This document shows, piece after piece, positions 53,725 to 64,000 of a DNA stretch of 64,000 nt (its first letter is position 1; each line of letters opens with the position of its first letter). This DNA is from Ichthyophis bannanicus (taxonomy: Eukaryota > Chordata > Amphibia > Gymnophiona > Ichthyophiidae), in assembly GCA_033557465.1 (NCBI GenBank), contig CM066045.1, positions 130,221,596-130,285,595 of the forward strand. The letters run 5' to 3'. The notes beneath the pieces were generated by a model, which searched no databases, was not told the origin of the DNA, and saw only the letters and a program-made list of their open reading frames with translations. A program made the translations under genes and the position numbers.

Positions 53725-54297
53725 AACGGGAGAGGGGAGATATGATAGAGATGTTTAAATACCTCCATTGCAGAAATGCACAGGAGGAGAGCCTCTTTCA
53801 ATTGAACAAAAGCTCTGCAACAAAGGGGCATAGGATGAAGGTGAAAGGGGAAAGTCTCAGGAGTAATATGCACAAATATTTCTTTACAAAAAAAGAGTGG
53901 TGGATACATGGAATAGTCTCCTAGTGGAGGTAGTGGAGTCAAAACTGAATTCAAGAAAGCATGGGGCAAGCACAGGGCCAGCCCGTCCACTAGGTGGGCT
54001 AGACGGGCACCTAGGGTGGCAGACCTCTGTGGGCAGCATGGCACCTGCAGCAGGCCATGAGCCACTGCCGCCACTGCACCAAGCCGAGCTGTCCCCTCCC
54101 ACCAATGAAATCTGTGGCAACGGCAGCATGGGGGGACGGGACTTCTGTCTGAGGCAGCAAAACCCTGGGGCCGGGCCTCAACAAACTGAGGATCTCTAAA
54201 GGTAAAAAGGGTCCATAGAGCTTAGTGGTTGGTATAGAAAGGCAGACTGGGTAGGCCATAAGATCTTTATCTGCCGTTATATTTCTGTGTTTTAAAC
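53725..54297 (+). mobile_element. CR1 C-terminus and 3' end
   Basis: EMFKYLHCRNAQEESLFQLN, KGHRMKVKGESLRSNMHKYF and EWWIHGIVS match the post-RT region of the CR1 at 42.1 kb. The element ends AGATCTTTATCTGCCGTTAT then TTCTGTGTTT. It is broken by an insertion at about 53975-54180. Confidence 0.8.
53975..54180. mobile_element. hAT-like MITE in CR1
   Basis: The ends GGGCCAGCCCG and CCGGGCCTC form imperfect inverted termini. The CR1 frame before (GASTG) and after (GSLKG) would be continuous without it. Eight-base flanks CAAGCACA and CAACAAAC are a possible decayed duplication. Confidence 0.5.
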
Positions 54298-55604
54298 TGT
54301 ATGTGGGGGCCACAACAGAAACTACATTTAACTGCCAGTATTTTCTCCATTGCCTCGGGTACAAATTTAGATTGTAAGCCTTCAGGGGACAGGAAAATAT
54401 CTACTGTACCTGAATGGAATTCACTCTGGCACTGCAAAATATGGAATATCCCTATAGTAATTCCTGTGCTGTAAGATGGTGGCATTGTCCTCAGTCTCAG
54501 GTTATCACTGCTCCTTGCCTTTTGGGATATTCCTGGCACTTCTTGAGAAGGCAACAAACAAGGTATGGGTAGCCGGGCCCATAGACTATATTATGCACAG
54601 CAAATCGCAGTGCCTTGCCTAGTATAAAGACTATGGTGTTTGTGCTCCACTGCCAGCCTGCACCCAATGTTCTCCCTCTATCTCTCCCCCCTCCACCCCC
54701 CATCAGGGATGTTGTGGAAGAGAACTAGGGATTTCCTTGGAGCTGTCTCACTGCCTCTTGTCGCCCTAATAATCATCAATCAGTCAAATCTACTCCAGAG
54801 CCAAAAGCAAGGTTACCCTCAATAAGCGAGAAGCTATTTTCCTATTAACATCCGTTTTCAATTACCCAGCCATTGACTGCTATCCAAAAAATCCCCATAT
54901 CTATAAAAACCATGAAAGCAAAATCCATTTGGGGGGGGGCATGCATGACAAAAATATGTCAGCAATCATCCAATTACAAATGTATTCTGATGAACTGTAT
55001 ACTGGACTCTGGCAAAATACATTTGCACTTTTATTTTCTTTTATTTTTTTCTGCTTGTTTGCCAAAGTGAATCAAATGCAGTTAGTTCTCCGCTGGTTCC
55101 CTGCTCTAAGCTTAAGCTCCTTTACAGGCAGAGGTGCTGCTGTTCCTCTATATGTTTTGTCCGTGATGGTAAAGCTTTGAAACATAGGCGAGAGAAAACT
55201 GTGCTTCTCTTTTAATCCTTGCTGAAAGAAAAATCGTCTCGCTGGAGACTTATCGTATGGTCCTGTCCTTGTCTGGCAGGGAATCCATGCTGGTTTGTCA
55301 CCCTTTCTTTTTTTTTCTGTTTCTGTAGCTTGAGTTTTATAGATGATTAGGAGGGAACAACAGAGAGAATCTTGGAAGAGCTCCAAAATCCTTTACTTCA
55401 AAAAGTCATCTTATATATTTTTACTATCTAAAATGAGGACGTGTAGCATTCCATCTGGATGTATAATTTTTGAACGCTGCTCTACCATGGTGATAACTAC
55501 AGGCTAATAAGTCCTCTGCTCCCAAGAGCTAACAATCTTGAGTGAATGGGAGATAAAATAAGTTGTCCAAAGTGTCATGAGATTTATGATCCAACTTTCC
55601 TCTT
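54298..55604. other. No gene; one SINE body fragment
   Basis: 54340-54445 has ATTGCCTCGGGTACAAATTT and AAGCCTTCAGGGGACAGG, the middle of a tRNA-type SINE. The rest shows no coding or classified repeat sequence. Confidence 0.5.
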
Positions 55605-55606
55605 TT

Positions 55607-57230
55607 GCAGCCCATTTATTTATTTATTTATTTAACATTTCTTCTATACCGCGCTATTAAAATCAGCGCGGTGTACATTGAACAAAACATACTGCAATGC
55701 ATACAGGCAACATTGAGTTTACAAAGAACAGGGAAAAATAACACATGGGATAACCGGGAGAACTATGTACAGGTTAACTTTATACTATATATACTTCAAC
55801 TATATACAATATTCTAAACTCGTTTGGATATTGTGCGTGAATTCATGTGGATGGTGCAGGTAAATGGTTATCATGTGGGCTATCGTGTAGGCTAACCATT
55901 TTCTGGTTGTATTAGGGTGCTAAGGCGTCTGGGGTGTGTGGGAAGCTTGCTAGATGTGTGAGTGTCCAGGATAACTTCTGGGTAACATTTTGTGAATAGA
56001 TGGTGTTTCACGGCTTTTCGGAATAGTATTAGGCTTTTGATGCCACGGATTTCATGGGGAAGTGTATTCCAGTTTAGAGGAGCGAATATTGAGAAAGCTC
56101 TGCTTGACGTAGCCTTAGTACATGATGTCATCATCTTAGGAACTATTAAGGTGTTCATAGCAGTAGTCCTCCTGTTTCTATTTTCAAGGGTGCTGTGAAT
56201 TAGCTTGCTGATTGGTGTAGGTGGGTAGTTATTCATGGCTTTGAAGGTCAGGACTAGTGATTTATAGTGGAGCCTGGCTTGTAGAGGTAGCCAGTGCAGA
56301 TCTTTCATGATAGGCGTTATGTGTGCAGATCTTGGTGACCCAGAGAGGACTCTTGCAGCTGCATTCATAGCCAGGTGAAGCGGATTTAAAGTTGATTGAG
56401 AGATCCCGTGGAGGATGATGTTCGCAAAATCTAGGTGTGGGAGGACTAATGCCTGGAAGGTTGATCGGTAGTCAGTATAATCAAGTAGGGGGCGGAGGTG
56501 GCGTAGTGTTCTGATCTTATGATATATAGTCTTTGTCACATTCTTCACATGCGTTGTCATATTCAGGTGCTGGTCCAGTGTGATGCCGAGATATCAGATT
56601 GTGGGTTTGGACTTCAGTTCTATGTTGTTGACCAGTAGCGATGGAGGAGGTACGAACTTACGATTCCTTGTAACAAAAAGAACATCAGTTTTGCTATGAT
56701 TGATTCGTAGGTTTTGTGTCAGCAGCCATTCAGCTACTGCTCCGAAACAATTGATTATTGGGGAAAACACTGGTTGGTCAATTTTGAACGGCATGTATAG
56801 GAGGATGTCATCTGCGTATGCCAGGCATTGTATGTTGAAAGATCGGATCAATTCACATATCGGCTGCATATATATATTGAACATCAGTGCCGATAAGGAA
56901 GATCCTTGAGGTACACCTTGAGACTGTAGGAATGGTTCCGAGGATTCGTGGCCTGTTTTGACTTGTTGCCACCTATTGGAAAGGTAGGACTTACACCATT
57001 CTAGTGCTGTGCTTCGAATCCCCTTTTCTATCAGGCGTCGCAGAAGTATATCATGATTCACAGAGTCAAAGGCGGCGGAGATGTCTAGGAAGATGAGGAC
57101 AAATCCTTGTTGGATGCTGTTTATTCCTGTGACCAGATCATTGAATAGGGTTGTAAGGATTGTGTCGACTCCATGTGCTTCTCTGAAGCCATGTTGTGAT
57201 TGGTCTAGAGGTGCTTCCGTGTCGATCTGA
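55607..57230 (-). mobile_element. L2-like LINE (copy g), RT to 3' end
   Basis: The minus-strand 3' tail (55607-55700) holds a small hairpin ACCGCGCTGA...TAGCGCGGT and ends AAATGTTAAATAAATAAATA. RT and C-terminal domain lie upstream. The 5' end is truncated near 57230. It is the best-preserved of the L2-like copies. Confidence 0.85.
55892..57230 (-). pseudogene. L2-like LINE RT and C-terminal domain
   Basis: The RT frame is open from about 57220 to 56594: APLDQSQHGFREAHGVD, FLDISAAFDSVNHDILL (motif A), QGVPQGSSLSALMFNIY (motif B), CLAYADDILLYMPF (motif C), and a tail with SKTDVLFVTRNRKF. After one frame change near 56580 comes 56560-55892: DFANIILHGISQSTLNPLHL, IMKDLHWLPLQARL, FSIFAPLNWNTLPHEI and KAVKHHLF. 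Two long frames with a single break make this nearly readable. RT catalytic Asp residues are intact. The endonuclease is missing. Confidence 0.85.
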
Positions 57231-57234
57231 CCAT

Positions 57235-58930
57235 TAGGGCAGTTCTTCCTCTATGAAGAGGAGGGTGAAGTGGGCAGGAGAAAAATGTCCGAGGGTATTT
57301 TCTTTCACCTCTATGTCTATGCTGTTGAATACTTTGATCAGATTAAACCTGAGAAGACTGGCTGTGCATGGCCGTAGGTGCAGACGACAAGAGAAGAGCA
57401 ATACATAATATAACTGAGACTTCTACATCTCTTGGCCCCTCTCCCCACACTGTGATCCCATGGTGAATAAATGAGTTGTGTATGGAAATAAAAGGCTGCA
57501 GCTTTATTTTTATGAAGTAGGTCTCTTGCCTGCCACCCTGCCACAGCAAAAGGTAGGCTGTACCCCTGCCAGTCCCTGAGCCCCCTCCATGTTTTCAAGT
57601 TAGAATGCCTTCTATCAGCATGACTACACCCACCCTTTGCCTTGCAGCTTCCCAAGGGTACCTCTGTGCCGAGCCTAGTCACTTAGGTTGTTGGCTATCT
57701 TGACTGCAGATCAGTGTGATCTGAAGCATAGTTCCTGCAAGTAGATTTTCATCCCTTTGTGCAATAGGGGTTGCTCACAGGAAGGATACTGTGCATATTA
57801 AGTCTGGCTACCCCTCCAACCTTCGGCTCATGTATCCAGCCTGCTGAGACAAATACAGCTTTGAAACCGTGATAGTTGGAGGCAATAATGAAAGCATCTT
57901 AAAGAAGTACAAAATTTGGCTCATGAAAATCTGAGCTTTGATTACTGCATTGTGCAAAGACATTCCCAGGATCGGTGAGAGGGTGAGGAATAGAACAAAG
58001 CACATAGTTTTGCTTAATCAAAAGGGCATGCATTGTAAAATTACCCACTGAGAAAGTAGGCACAAATCTGTGGGTAATTTTTGAGTAGTATCAAAAGTCT
58101 GCATATGCTGAAATGTTTGTTGGTGCTCAGCTTAGAAATATATTAAAGATAAGCAGGCCATCAAATAGAAATAAATAGTTTGATTACAATGTAATAACAT
58201 GGACGAGGTTCATTTTTCCCATGATCCTGTAACAACAAATCAGAAAAAAACTATCACGAAGAGTGATGAGCATTTCCAATGAACTTAATGAAAAAGAACA
58301 TTTGGAGCCTTATGAAATATTTATATTTTAGAGGCCTACTTGGAAGACATTCTGTTTTCATGAGGAGATCAGAACTTTTGAATTTGTGGGACGCTTCGTG
58401 GGAAGCATCAATTTCCGGGTGACCATTCTTGCCTTGCTCTCAGGAGGCCACCAGGATGAACCACCATGCAAGTACCATAAAGTTTGCCCTGATAGCAGCT
58501 CCCAAGCTGTACCTTCTGCAACAGCCACAGGTTTGTAATTTATTCTTGCACTGAACTGTGGAATACTCCATCTAGTCTGCAGGAGCAATTCAGATAAAAT
58601 CAGCCCACATCAGTTTTACGTCTCAGAGTGATAATTTACCACCGTGAAGTCTCAAAACAGATGATTAATTGCCTTGCATTAGTACCGCATCCTCTGGTGA
58701 AATTAACACTTTGGCTGTGGATTGAAATATTTCATCTCTTTTCTTTGTAAGAAGGAAAACAGTAGCACCCTTTTTTATCAATTAATCAAAGTCTGCCATT
58801 AATCAGGGTAACATGCCATAATTGTCATTACAGTTAGGAAACAATTAACATTCACCTCGGGGTAAAGCGCAGAGCGGGAATTAATTAAGGTAATAGAAGT
58901 GTGGCAACAGCGTGACTCGTGATTGCAAGT
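57235..58930. other. Non-repetitive stretch, no gene; possible conserved non-coding DNA
   Basis: No mobile-element signature and no coding family recognised. 58620-58930 is AT-rich with several TAATTAA/ATTAAT motifs (GATTAATTGCC, GAATTAATTAAGG) and no decay signature, a composition often seen in developmental enhancers. That reading is speculative. Confidence 0.35.
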
Positions 58931-58932
58931 CC

Positions 58933-59130
58933 TAACATAGTAACACAGTAGATGCTGGCAGAAAAAGGCCAATTAGCCCAACCCGTGCGCCCAGTATTTC
59001 CTGTTCAAATGGTCAAGGAATTATCCCAGCTGCCAGCCATAGAGTGTGACCATGGTGCTTGCAGGATTTCAGTTCTTAACCAGGCCATTTTTTTATCTCC
59101 TTCTGTTATTATACTTCATCCTTCTAGATA
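58933..59130 (-). mobile_element. CR1 3'-end fragment
   Basis: In reverse: TTGGCCTTTTTCTGCCAGCA then TCTACTGTGTTACTATG, the CR1-type terminus, plus about 150 bases of upstream UTR. Confidence 0.7.
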
Positions 59131-59267
59131 GCTAAGCATGCAGAACCTCTTTTTTTTTTTTTTTTTTAATTCACATCCGGCTACTCTTTTCCCCTCCAAG
59201 ATCCAACCACAAGATCTCTTATTGCTTCATGCCTTTTTCAGTCGTAGTTCCAAGGTGAGTACAGTAT

Positions 59268-59423
59268 AATACAGTAAGTAGTAGATTGAAGGCCTTTCAG
59301 GGACAGGTAAAGTTTCTACCTGAGGCAATGGAGATTTCAAGGAACAGCAGTAGGATTTGAGTCTTGGTTTCCCTGGGTCTCAGCCCTCTGCTCTAACCAT
59401 TAGGCTACTCCTTTACTCCCACT
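59268..59423 (-). mobile_element. tRNA-type SINE, reversed
   Basis: The right end read in reverse gives GGAGTAGCCTAATGGTTAGA (head). A degenerate B box and the body TTGCCTCAGGTAGAAAC follow. The 3' tail is lost. The spacer 59424-59800 has no gene. Confidence 0.75.
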
Positions 59424-60192
59424 TCCATCAGCACATCCTGCATTCAGGTCTCTGAGATCCTTCTAGATGGTGCCCTGTCACTACCAACATACCACATACA
59501 CCCAGTCTAGCAGAGCACTCGTAGCCTGGCAGACAAACATGGTTACATAAGAATCTCCATTACTGCTACAACTTCTAATCATTACTGTACTTACAGCTTG
59601 TGAGACGAAGCCAGCTGCTCATTAATTCTTTCATTACAGCCTACCAGAAAGGCCTAGCAACATGAGCCCCTCTGCATTTCTCCTAGGACTTCTGGTTATC
59701 CCTATGCTTATAGCCTACCTTAGGGAGACGCATTTTCTACTTTCTTTTCACTTTTCTCCAGCTAAGGATCATCTTTATTTATCCCATGACTTAAAAACAA
59801 GAAATGCCTTACTGGGTCAGACCAAGGTCCATCAAGCCCAGTATCCTGTTTCCAACAGTGGCCAATCTAGGCCACAAGTACCTGGCAGGTTCCCAAAGAG
59901 GCACACAGTTCCACAATGCTTGTCCCGGGGCAAGGAGTGGATTTCCCGGGTTGTCCTTAGAAATGGTTTATGGACCTTTCCTACGGGAACTTGTCCAAAC
60001 CATTTTTAAAACCACCTAGACTATTAGCTTTTACTACATCCTCTGGTAACGAATTCCAGAGTTTGATTATGCGTTGAGTAAAAAAATATTTTCTTTTATT
60101 AGTCTTAAATGGGTTTCATTGTAGTTTCATTGTGTGTCCTCTAGTCTACTTTTTGATGGTGTAAACAACCGATTTATGTTTACCCGTTCCAC

Positions 60193-60355
60193 TCCATTCA
60201 TTTATTTAACATTTTTTATATACCACTTTTCAGTTTTATCAAAGTGGTTTACAGTGAAACAGAACATGTATTCCATGAAACAGTATAAAGAGCTATATAA
60301 ACATATAAAAGAACTGTTTACAACGGTTCAACTATTTACAGTAGATTGGTTCTTA
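60193..60355 (-). mobile_element. L2-type 3' tail nested in CR1
   Basis: TTTATTTAACATTTTTTATA, TACCACTTTTCAGTTTTATC and AAAGTGGTTTACAGTG on the plus strand give the reversed tail. CR1 sequence resumes at ACCTGTATCATGTCCCCC. Confidence 0.7.
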
Positions 60356-60359
60356 TTTA

Positions 60360-61780
60360 TAGACCTGTATCATGTCCCCCTCTCAGCCTTCTCTTTTCCA
60401 AGTTGAAGAGTCTTTAAACCTCTCCTCATAGAAATATCTTTCCATCCCCTTTACCATTTTGGTGGCTCTTCTCTGTATCTTTTCTAATAACGCTATATCC
60501 TTTTTAAGATATGGCGACCAGAATTGTACACAATTTTCAAGGTGCGGTCACACCATGGAATGATACAGAGGCATTATTCTCCATTCCTTTCCTTATGATT
60601 CCTAGCATTCTATTTGCTTTTTTGACTGCCGCTGCACAGTGGGCGAATGGTTTCAACGTATTATCCACGATGAAGCCTAAATCTTTTTCCTGTATGGTGG
60701 TTTCTAAGGTGGTACCTTGCATCATGTAACCATAGTTTGGGTTGTTCTTTCCTAGGTGCATAACTTTGCACTTGTTCACATTAAATTTCATCTGCCATTT
60801 GGACATCCAGTCTTCCAATTTTTAAAAATCCTCTTGTAATTTTTCACAATCCTCTTGCATTTGAACAACTTTGAATAATTTTGTGTCATCTGCATATTTG
60901 ATCACCTCGCCCGTTATTCCTATTTCCAGATCGTTTATGAATATGTTAAAAATCAGCGGGCCTAGCACAGATCCATGGGATACTCACTATTCACCTTAAT
61001 CCATCGAGAAAATTGGTCATTTAGCCCTACTCTCTGCTTTCTATCTTTTAACCAGTTCCTGATGCACAATAGTACACTGCCTCCAATCCCCTAACTTTTT
61101 AATTTCTCCAAGAGTCTCTCATGAGGGACATTGTCAAAGGCTTTCTGAAAATCTAGATACATCAACCGGCTCACCTTTGTCTACCTGTTTATTCACATCT
61201 TCAAATAAAATATTAACAGTTTAGTAAGGCAAGACTTTGCTTGGCTAAATCCATGTTTGATTTTTCCTATTAAACCATGGCTATTTACATGTTCAGTAAT
61301 TTTATTTTTAATAATCGTTTCTACCATTTTACCCAGTACTGATTGTCAGGCTCACGGGTCTGTAGTTTCCCATATCACCCCTGGAACCTTTTTTAAAAAT
61401 TGGATTTACATTGGCTACTCTTCAATCCTCAGGTACTACAGATAATTTTAATGATAGTTCACAAATTACGAATAGTAGGACTGCAATCTCATATTTCAGT
61501 TCTTTCAACACCCTCTGATGTCTACCACCCGGTCCAAGTGATTTGCTACTCTTCAGTTTATCAAACAGTTGTAATACATCCTCCTGGTTTATCAATATTT
61601 CTTTAATTCTTCCGCTGCAGCCCTTCATATACCATTTCAGGCAGGGGTAACTTCCCTACATCATCTTCGGTATACACCGAAGCAGAGAATTCACTCAGAC
61701 TCTCCGCTATGGCCTTGTCCTCTCTTGTCCCCTCTATCATCCACTGGTCCAACTGACTCTCTCACAGTTTTTTTGCTATG
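60360..61780 (-). pseudogene. CR1-clade RT (copy A)
   Basis: DVLQLFDKLKSSKSLGPGGR (start of RT, with GPGGRHQRVLKEL for GPDGIHPRVLKEL), then decayed middle blocks, an ADDTK-region equivalent near 60890, and MKFNVNKCKVMHLGKNNPNY, IQEKDLGFIVDNTLKPFAHC, ANRMLGIIRKGM. The post-RT block RRLRGDMIQVYK-like sequence lies near 60390. Many frameshifts; it is not functional. Confidence 0.75.
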
Positions 61781-62263
61781 AGCTTACTTGAAAATGTTTT
61801 TATTATGCATTTTTGCTTCCACAGCAAGCTGCTTCTTAAATTCTCTCTTTGCCCTCCTCATCAATGCCTTACATCTAACTTAGAAACATAGAAACATGAT
61901 GACAGAAAAAGACTACATGGCCTATCTAGTCAATGCTTATGTTGTTTCTGGTGTCTGTCATTAGATTCCTGTTTCCATTTCCTGAATTATGCTTTTTGGC
62001 AACAATGACCTCTCTGACCTCATCTTTAAACCATGCTGGCAGTTTTTTGGCCTTCCTTCTACTTTTCTTAAAGCATGGAATACATCTGGTCTAGGCTTCC
62101 AAGACAGTACTTTTAAACAACACCCATGCTTGATGTAACTCTTTAATCTTTGCAGCTGCTCCTTTTAGTTTTTTCTTAAATATTTTCATCATTTTATCAT
62201 AATATCCCTTTTGGAAGTTAAAAGGTAGTACTGTGGATTTCCTTGATGTCTTTCTTCCATTTA

Positions 62264-62545
62264 TGGATAGGACATGGTACCTCAGGCTGGAGGGCCAGGG
62301 GATCAATTCCCACCTGGGGACAACAATCTCAGGCTGGAGGGACTGGGGTTTCTAGTCCTATAGGCACTCCTTGTGGCCTTGGGCAAGCCACTTAACTCTC
62401 CATTGCCTCAGGTACACATAGATTGTGAGCCCTTTGGGGACAAGGGAATGTATCCATGACCTGTTTGTGGTCATTACATAACGTAAACCACTTTGATTGA
62501 AGGATAAGGTGGTATAGAAAATTGGTTAAATAAATACAATAAATT
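62264..62545 (+). mobile_element. tRNA-type SINE nested in CR1 copy A
   Basis: Head partly lost; GTACCTCAGGCTGGAGGGCC, a B-box-like GGGATCAATTCCC, GTGGCCTTGGGCAAGCCACT, GATTGTGAGCCCTTTGGGGA and a tail CACTTTGATTGAAGGATAAG then GGTGGTATAGAAAATTGG. The CR1 frame continues on both sides (QDLVKEIRVLGQLGN, then RKSTVLPFNFQKG). Confidence 0.85.
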
Positions 62546-62650
62546 TATTAAATCAAATGTGTCATGCTATGATCACCATTGCCAAGTTGCCCCAAAACCC
62601 TTATCTCTTTTACCAGATCCTGTATTCCACTAAGGACTAGGTCCCCTTTT

Positions 62651-63760
62651 GGATCATGAACCAAGAAAGATTTCCTCAGATTACTCCTGAGTCTATCCTT
62701 TTCACCTTCATCCTATGCCCTCTCATTGCAGAGCTTTCTTTCAATTGAAAGACGTTCTCCTCTTGTGCATTTATACCACAGAGGTATTTAAATGTCTCCA
62801 TCATATCTCCCTTCTCCTGCCTTTCTTCCAGAATATATATATTGAGATCTTTAACATAGTCCCCATATCCCTTATGGTGAAGCCAACTGACCATTTTGGT
62901 AGCCACCGTCTGCAGAGACTCCATCTTGTTTATATCCTTTTGAAGATGTGGTCACCAGAATTGCACACAGTACTCCAGATGAGGGACCTATACAGAGATA
63001 CTATCACCTCCTTCTTTCTGCTGATCATTCCTATCCCTGGTCAGTCAAGCATTCTTTTGGCCTGAAGTTTATAGCATTAAATCTCAACTGCCAAATTCTC
63101 AATCCTTCTTCAAGCTTCATTAGATCCCTCTGCAAGTTAGCTATACCTTCCTGGGTGTCTACCCTATTGCAGATTTTGGTATTATCTGCAAAGTGGCAAA
63201 TCTTACCCCACAGCCCTTCTGCAATATCACTTACAAAAATGTTTAAAAAAAATGGGACCCAGGAGAGATCCCTGTGGCACACCATGGTAATGTTTCTCTC
63301 CCCAGAGTGAGCTCCATTTATGTTTACCATTTGTCACCTCCCACTCAACCAGTTTCTAACCCAGGATCCATCCATAGGGCACTCAATTTGTTTATAAGTG
63401 GCCTGTGCCGAACACTTTCGAAAGTTTTACTGAAATTTAAGAATTCCACATTTAGCACTCTCCCTCGGTCCAGCTCTCTTGTCACCCAGTCAAAGAAATT
63501 CATCAGATTTGTCGGGCAAGATCTACCTCTAGTAAAACCATGCTGCCTCAGATTCTGCAATCCATTGGATTTCAAAAACCTCACTATCCTCTGTTTTGCC
63601 AGTGCTTCTATTAATTTACTCACCACGGAGGTCATATTAACAGGCCTATAGTTCCCAACTTTGTCCTTACTTCTACATTTGTGTAGGGGGATCACATGCG
63701 CTCATCTCCAGTTTTCTGGGACCACTCCCAACTCTAAAGATACATTTACTAGAGACAAAA
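62651..63760 (-). pseudogene. CR1-clade RT (copy B)
   Basis: Minus strand: MIPLHKCRSKDKVGNYRPVN, LRQHGFTRGRSCPTNLMNFF, NVEFLNFSKTFESV (motif A; the first Asp of LDFSKAFD is Asn), a motif-B remnant with DLSWVPFFLNIFVSDIAE, CHFADNTKICN (motif C; ADNTK replaces ADDTK), and LNIYILEERQEKGDMMETFK with ATKMVSWLH. Two catalytic Asp residues are lost. The 3' end is missing and it abuts CR1 copy A head to tail. Confidence 0.85.
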
Positions 63761-64000
63761 ATTATAGTATCTGTCTATATCATCTACTGCTACTGTATCC
63801 ACAGGAATTATACTTCCTACAATATACTCTGCAGCAGAAAATATAGAACTGAGGAGACAAGCACTCAGAATGTGATACAAACATCTGGGTCCCTGAGATT
63901 GAAGTCCATACCCTTCTGAGCATATAAAACAATTTGCTTTATTGCTGATGAATGCAAACAACTTAGAATTATTAACTCAGTTAGTCCTATATGTAATGTG
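63761..64000. other. No gene recognised
   Basis: The CR1 likeness ends near 63760. Beyond it nothing is assigned before the window edge. Confidence 0.5.

Larger units (their letters stand above)
59805..62650 (-). mobile_element. CR1-clade LINE (copy A), with nested tails and a SINE
   Basis: The minus-strand 3' end at 59805 reads GGGCTTGATGGACC...TTGGTCTGACCCAGTAAGGC. Upstream come the C-terminal region, RT (60360-61780), endonuclease end (61960-62265 and 62546-62650). Nested insertions are an L2-type tail (60193-60355), a CR1 3' end (61877-61960) and a SINE (62264-62545). All host parts are in the same orientation and order. Confidence 0.8.

Overview
This window is repeat-dominated vertebrate nuclear DNA. 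I see no host protein-coding exon, rRNA gene, functional tRNA gene or CRISPR array that I can support. Every long or family-like reading frame belongs to a transposable element. The mixture is RTE, CR1-clade and L2-like LINEs, tRNA- and 5S-derived SINEs, DIRS elements with tyrosine recombinases, a Penelope-like remnant, L1-type ORF1 elements, and hAT and mariner non-autonomous DNA transposons. It fits an amphibian with a large genome. A caecilian is my best guess, from knowledge of these families rather than from a diagnostic sequence; another amphibian, a lungfish or a reptile is not excluded.

Layout, left to right. An RTE-clade reverse transcriptase runs in from the left edge and breaks off near 1,100. 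From 3.1 to 12 kb there is a nest. An L2-like LINE abuts a minus-strand L1-type ORF1 element (copy A). Copy A is split by a near-complete DIRS element (DIRS-A, 5,091-10,742) and by a tRNA-type SINE. From 12.8 to 17.2 kb lie L2-like LINE fragments and a 5S-rRNA-derived SINE with an internal inversion. From 17.6 to 22.3 kb an L2-like LINE is split by a CR1 and cut off by a SINE. From 22.3 to 30 kb are DNA-transposon derivatives, chiefly a 2.19-kb hAT-type element with exact 8-bp target duplication, stacked hairpins and a G-rich minisatellite.

From 30.8 to 42.4 kb CR1 sequence is interrupted by ORF1 copy B, which itself holds a second DIRS (DIRS-B, 32,102-37,853). Further on, CR1 is interrupted again by ORF1 copy C (38,780-40,520). 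Copy C has clean 14-bp target duplications, two promoter-like 115-bp monomers, a single ORF1 and an A-rich tail, with no reverse transcriptase. From 42.4 to 53.2 kb there are two insertions of about 0.97 kb made of giant near-perfect palindromes, each flanked by a 14-16-bp target duplication. Between them are an L2-like LINE interrupted by a Penelope-like fragment, and hAT-like and MITE-like repeats. From 53.4 kb to the right edge are CR1 fragments, another L2-like LINE, SINEs, and two adjacent CR1 copies on the minus strand.

How the elements relate. The SINE 3' tails closely resemble the L2-like LINE tails, and the 5S-SINE tail resembles RTE, so each SINE has a plausible enzyme donor in the window. 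Copy C needs an L1-type partner in trans. The two DIRS elements sit in separate copies of the same ORF1 family. The most unusual features are the ORF1-only element and the paired palindromic insertions with hammerhead-like cores at their centres.
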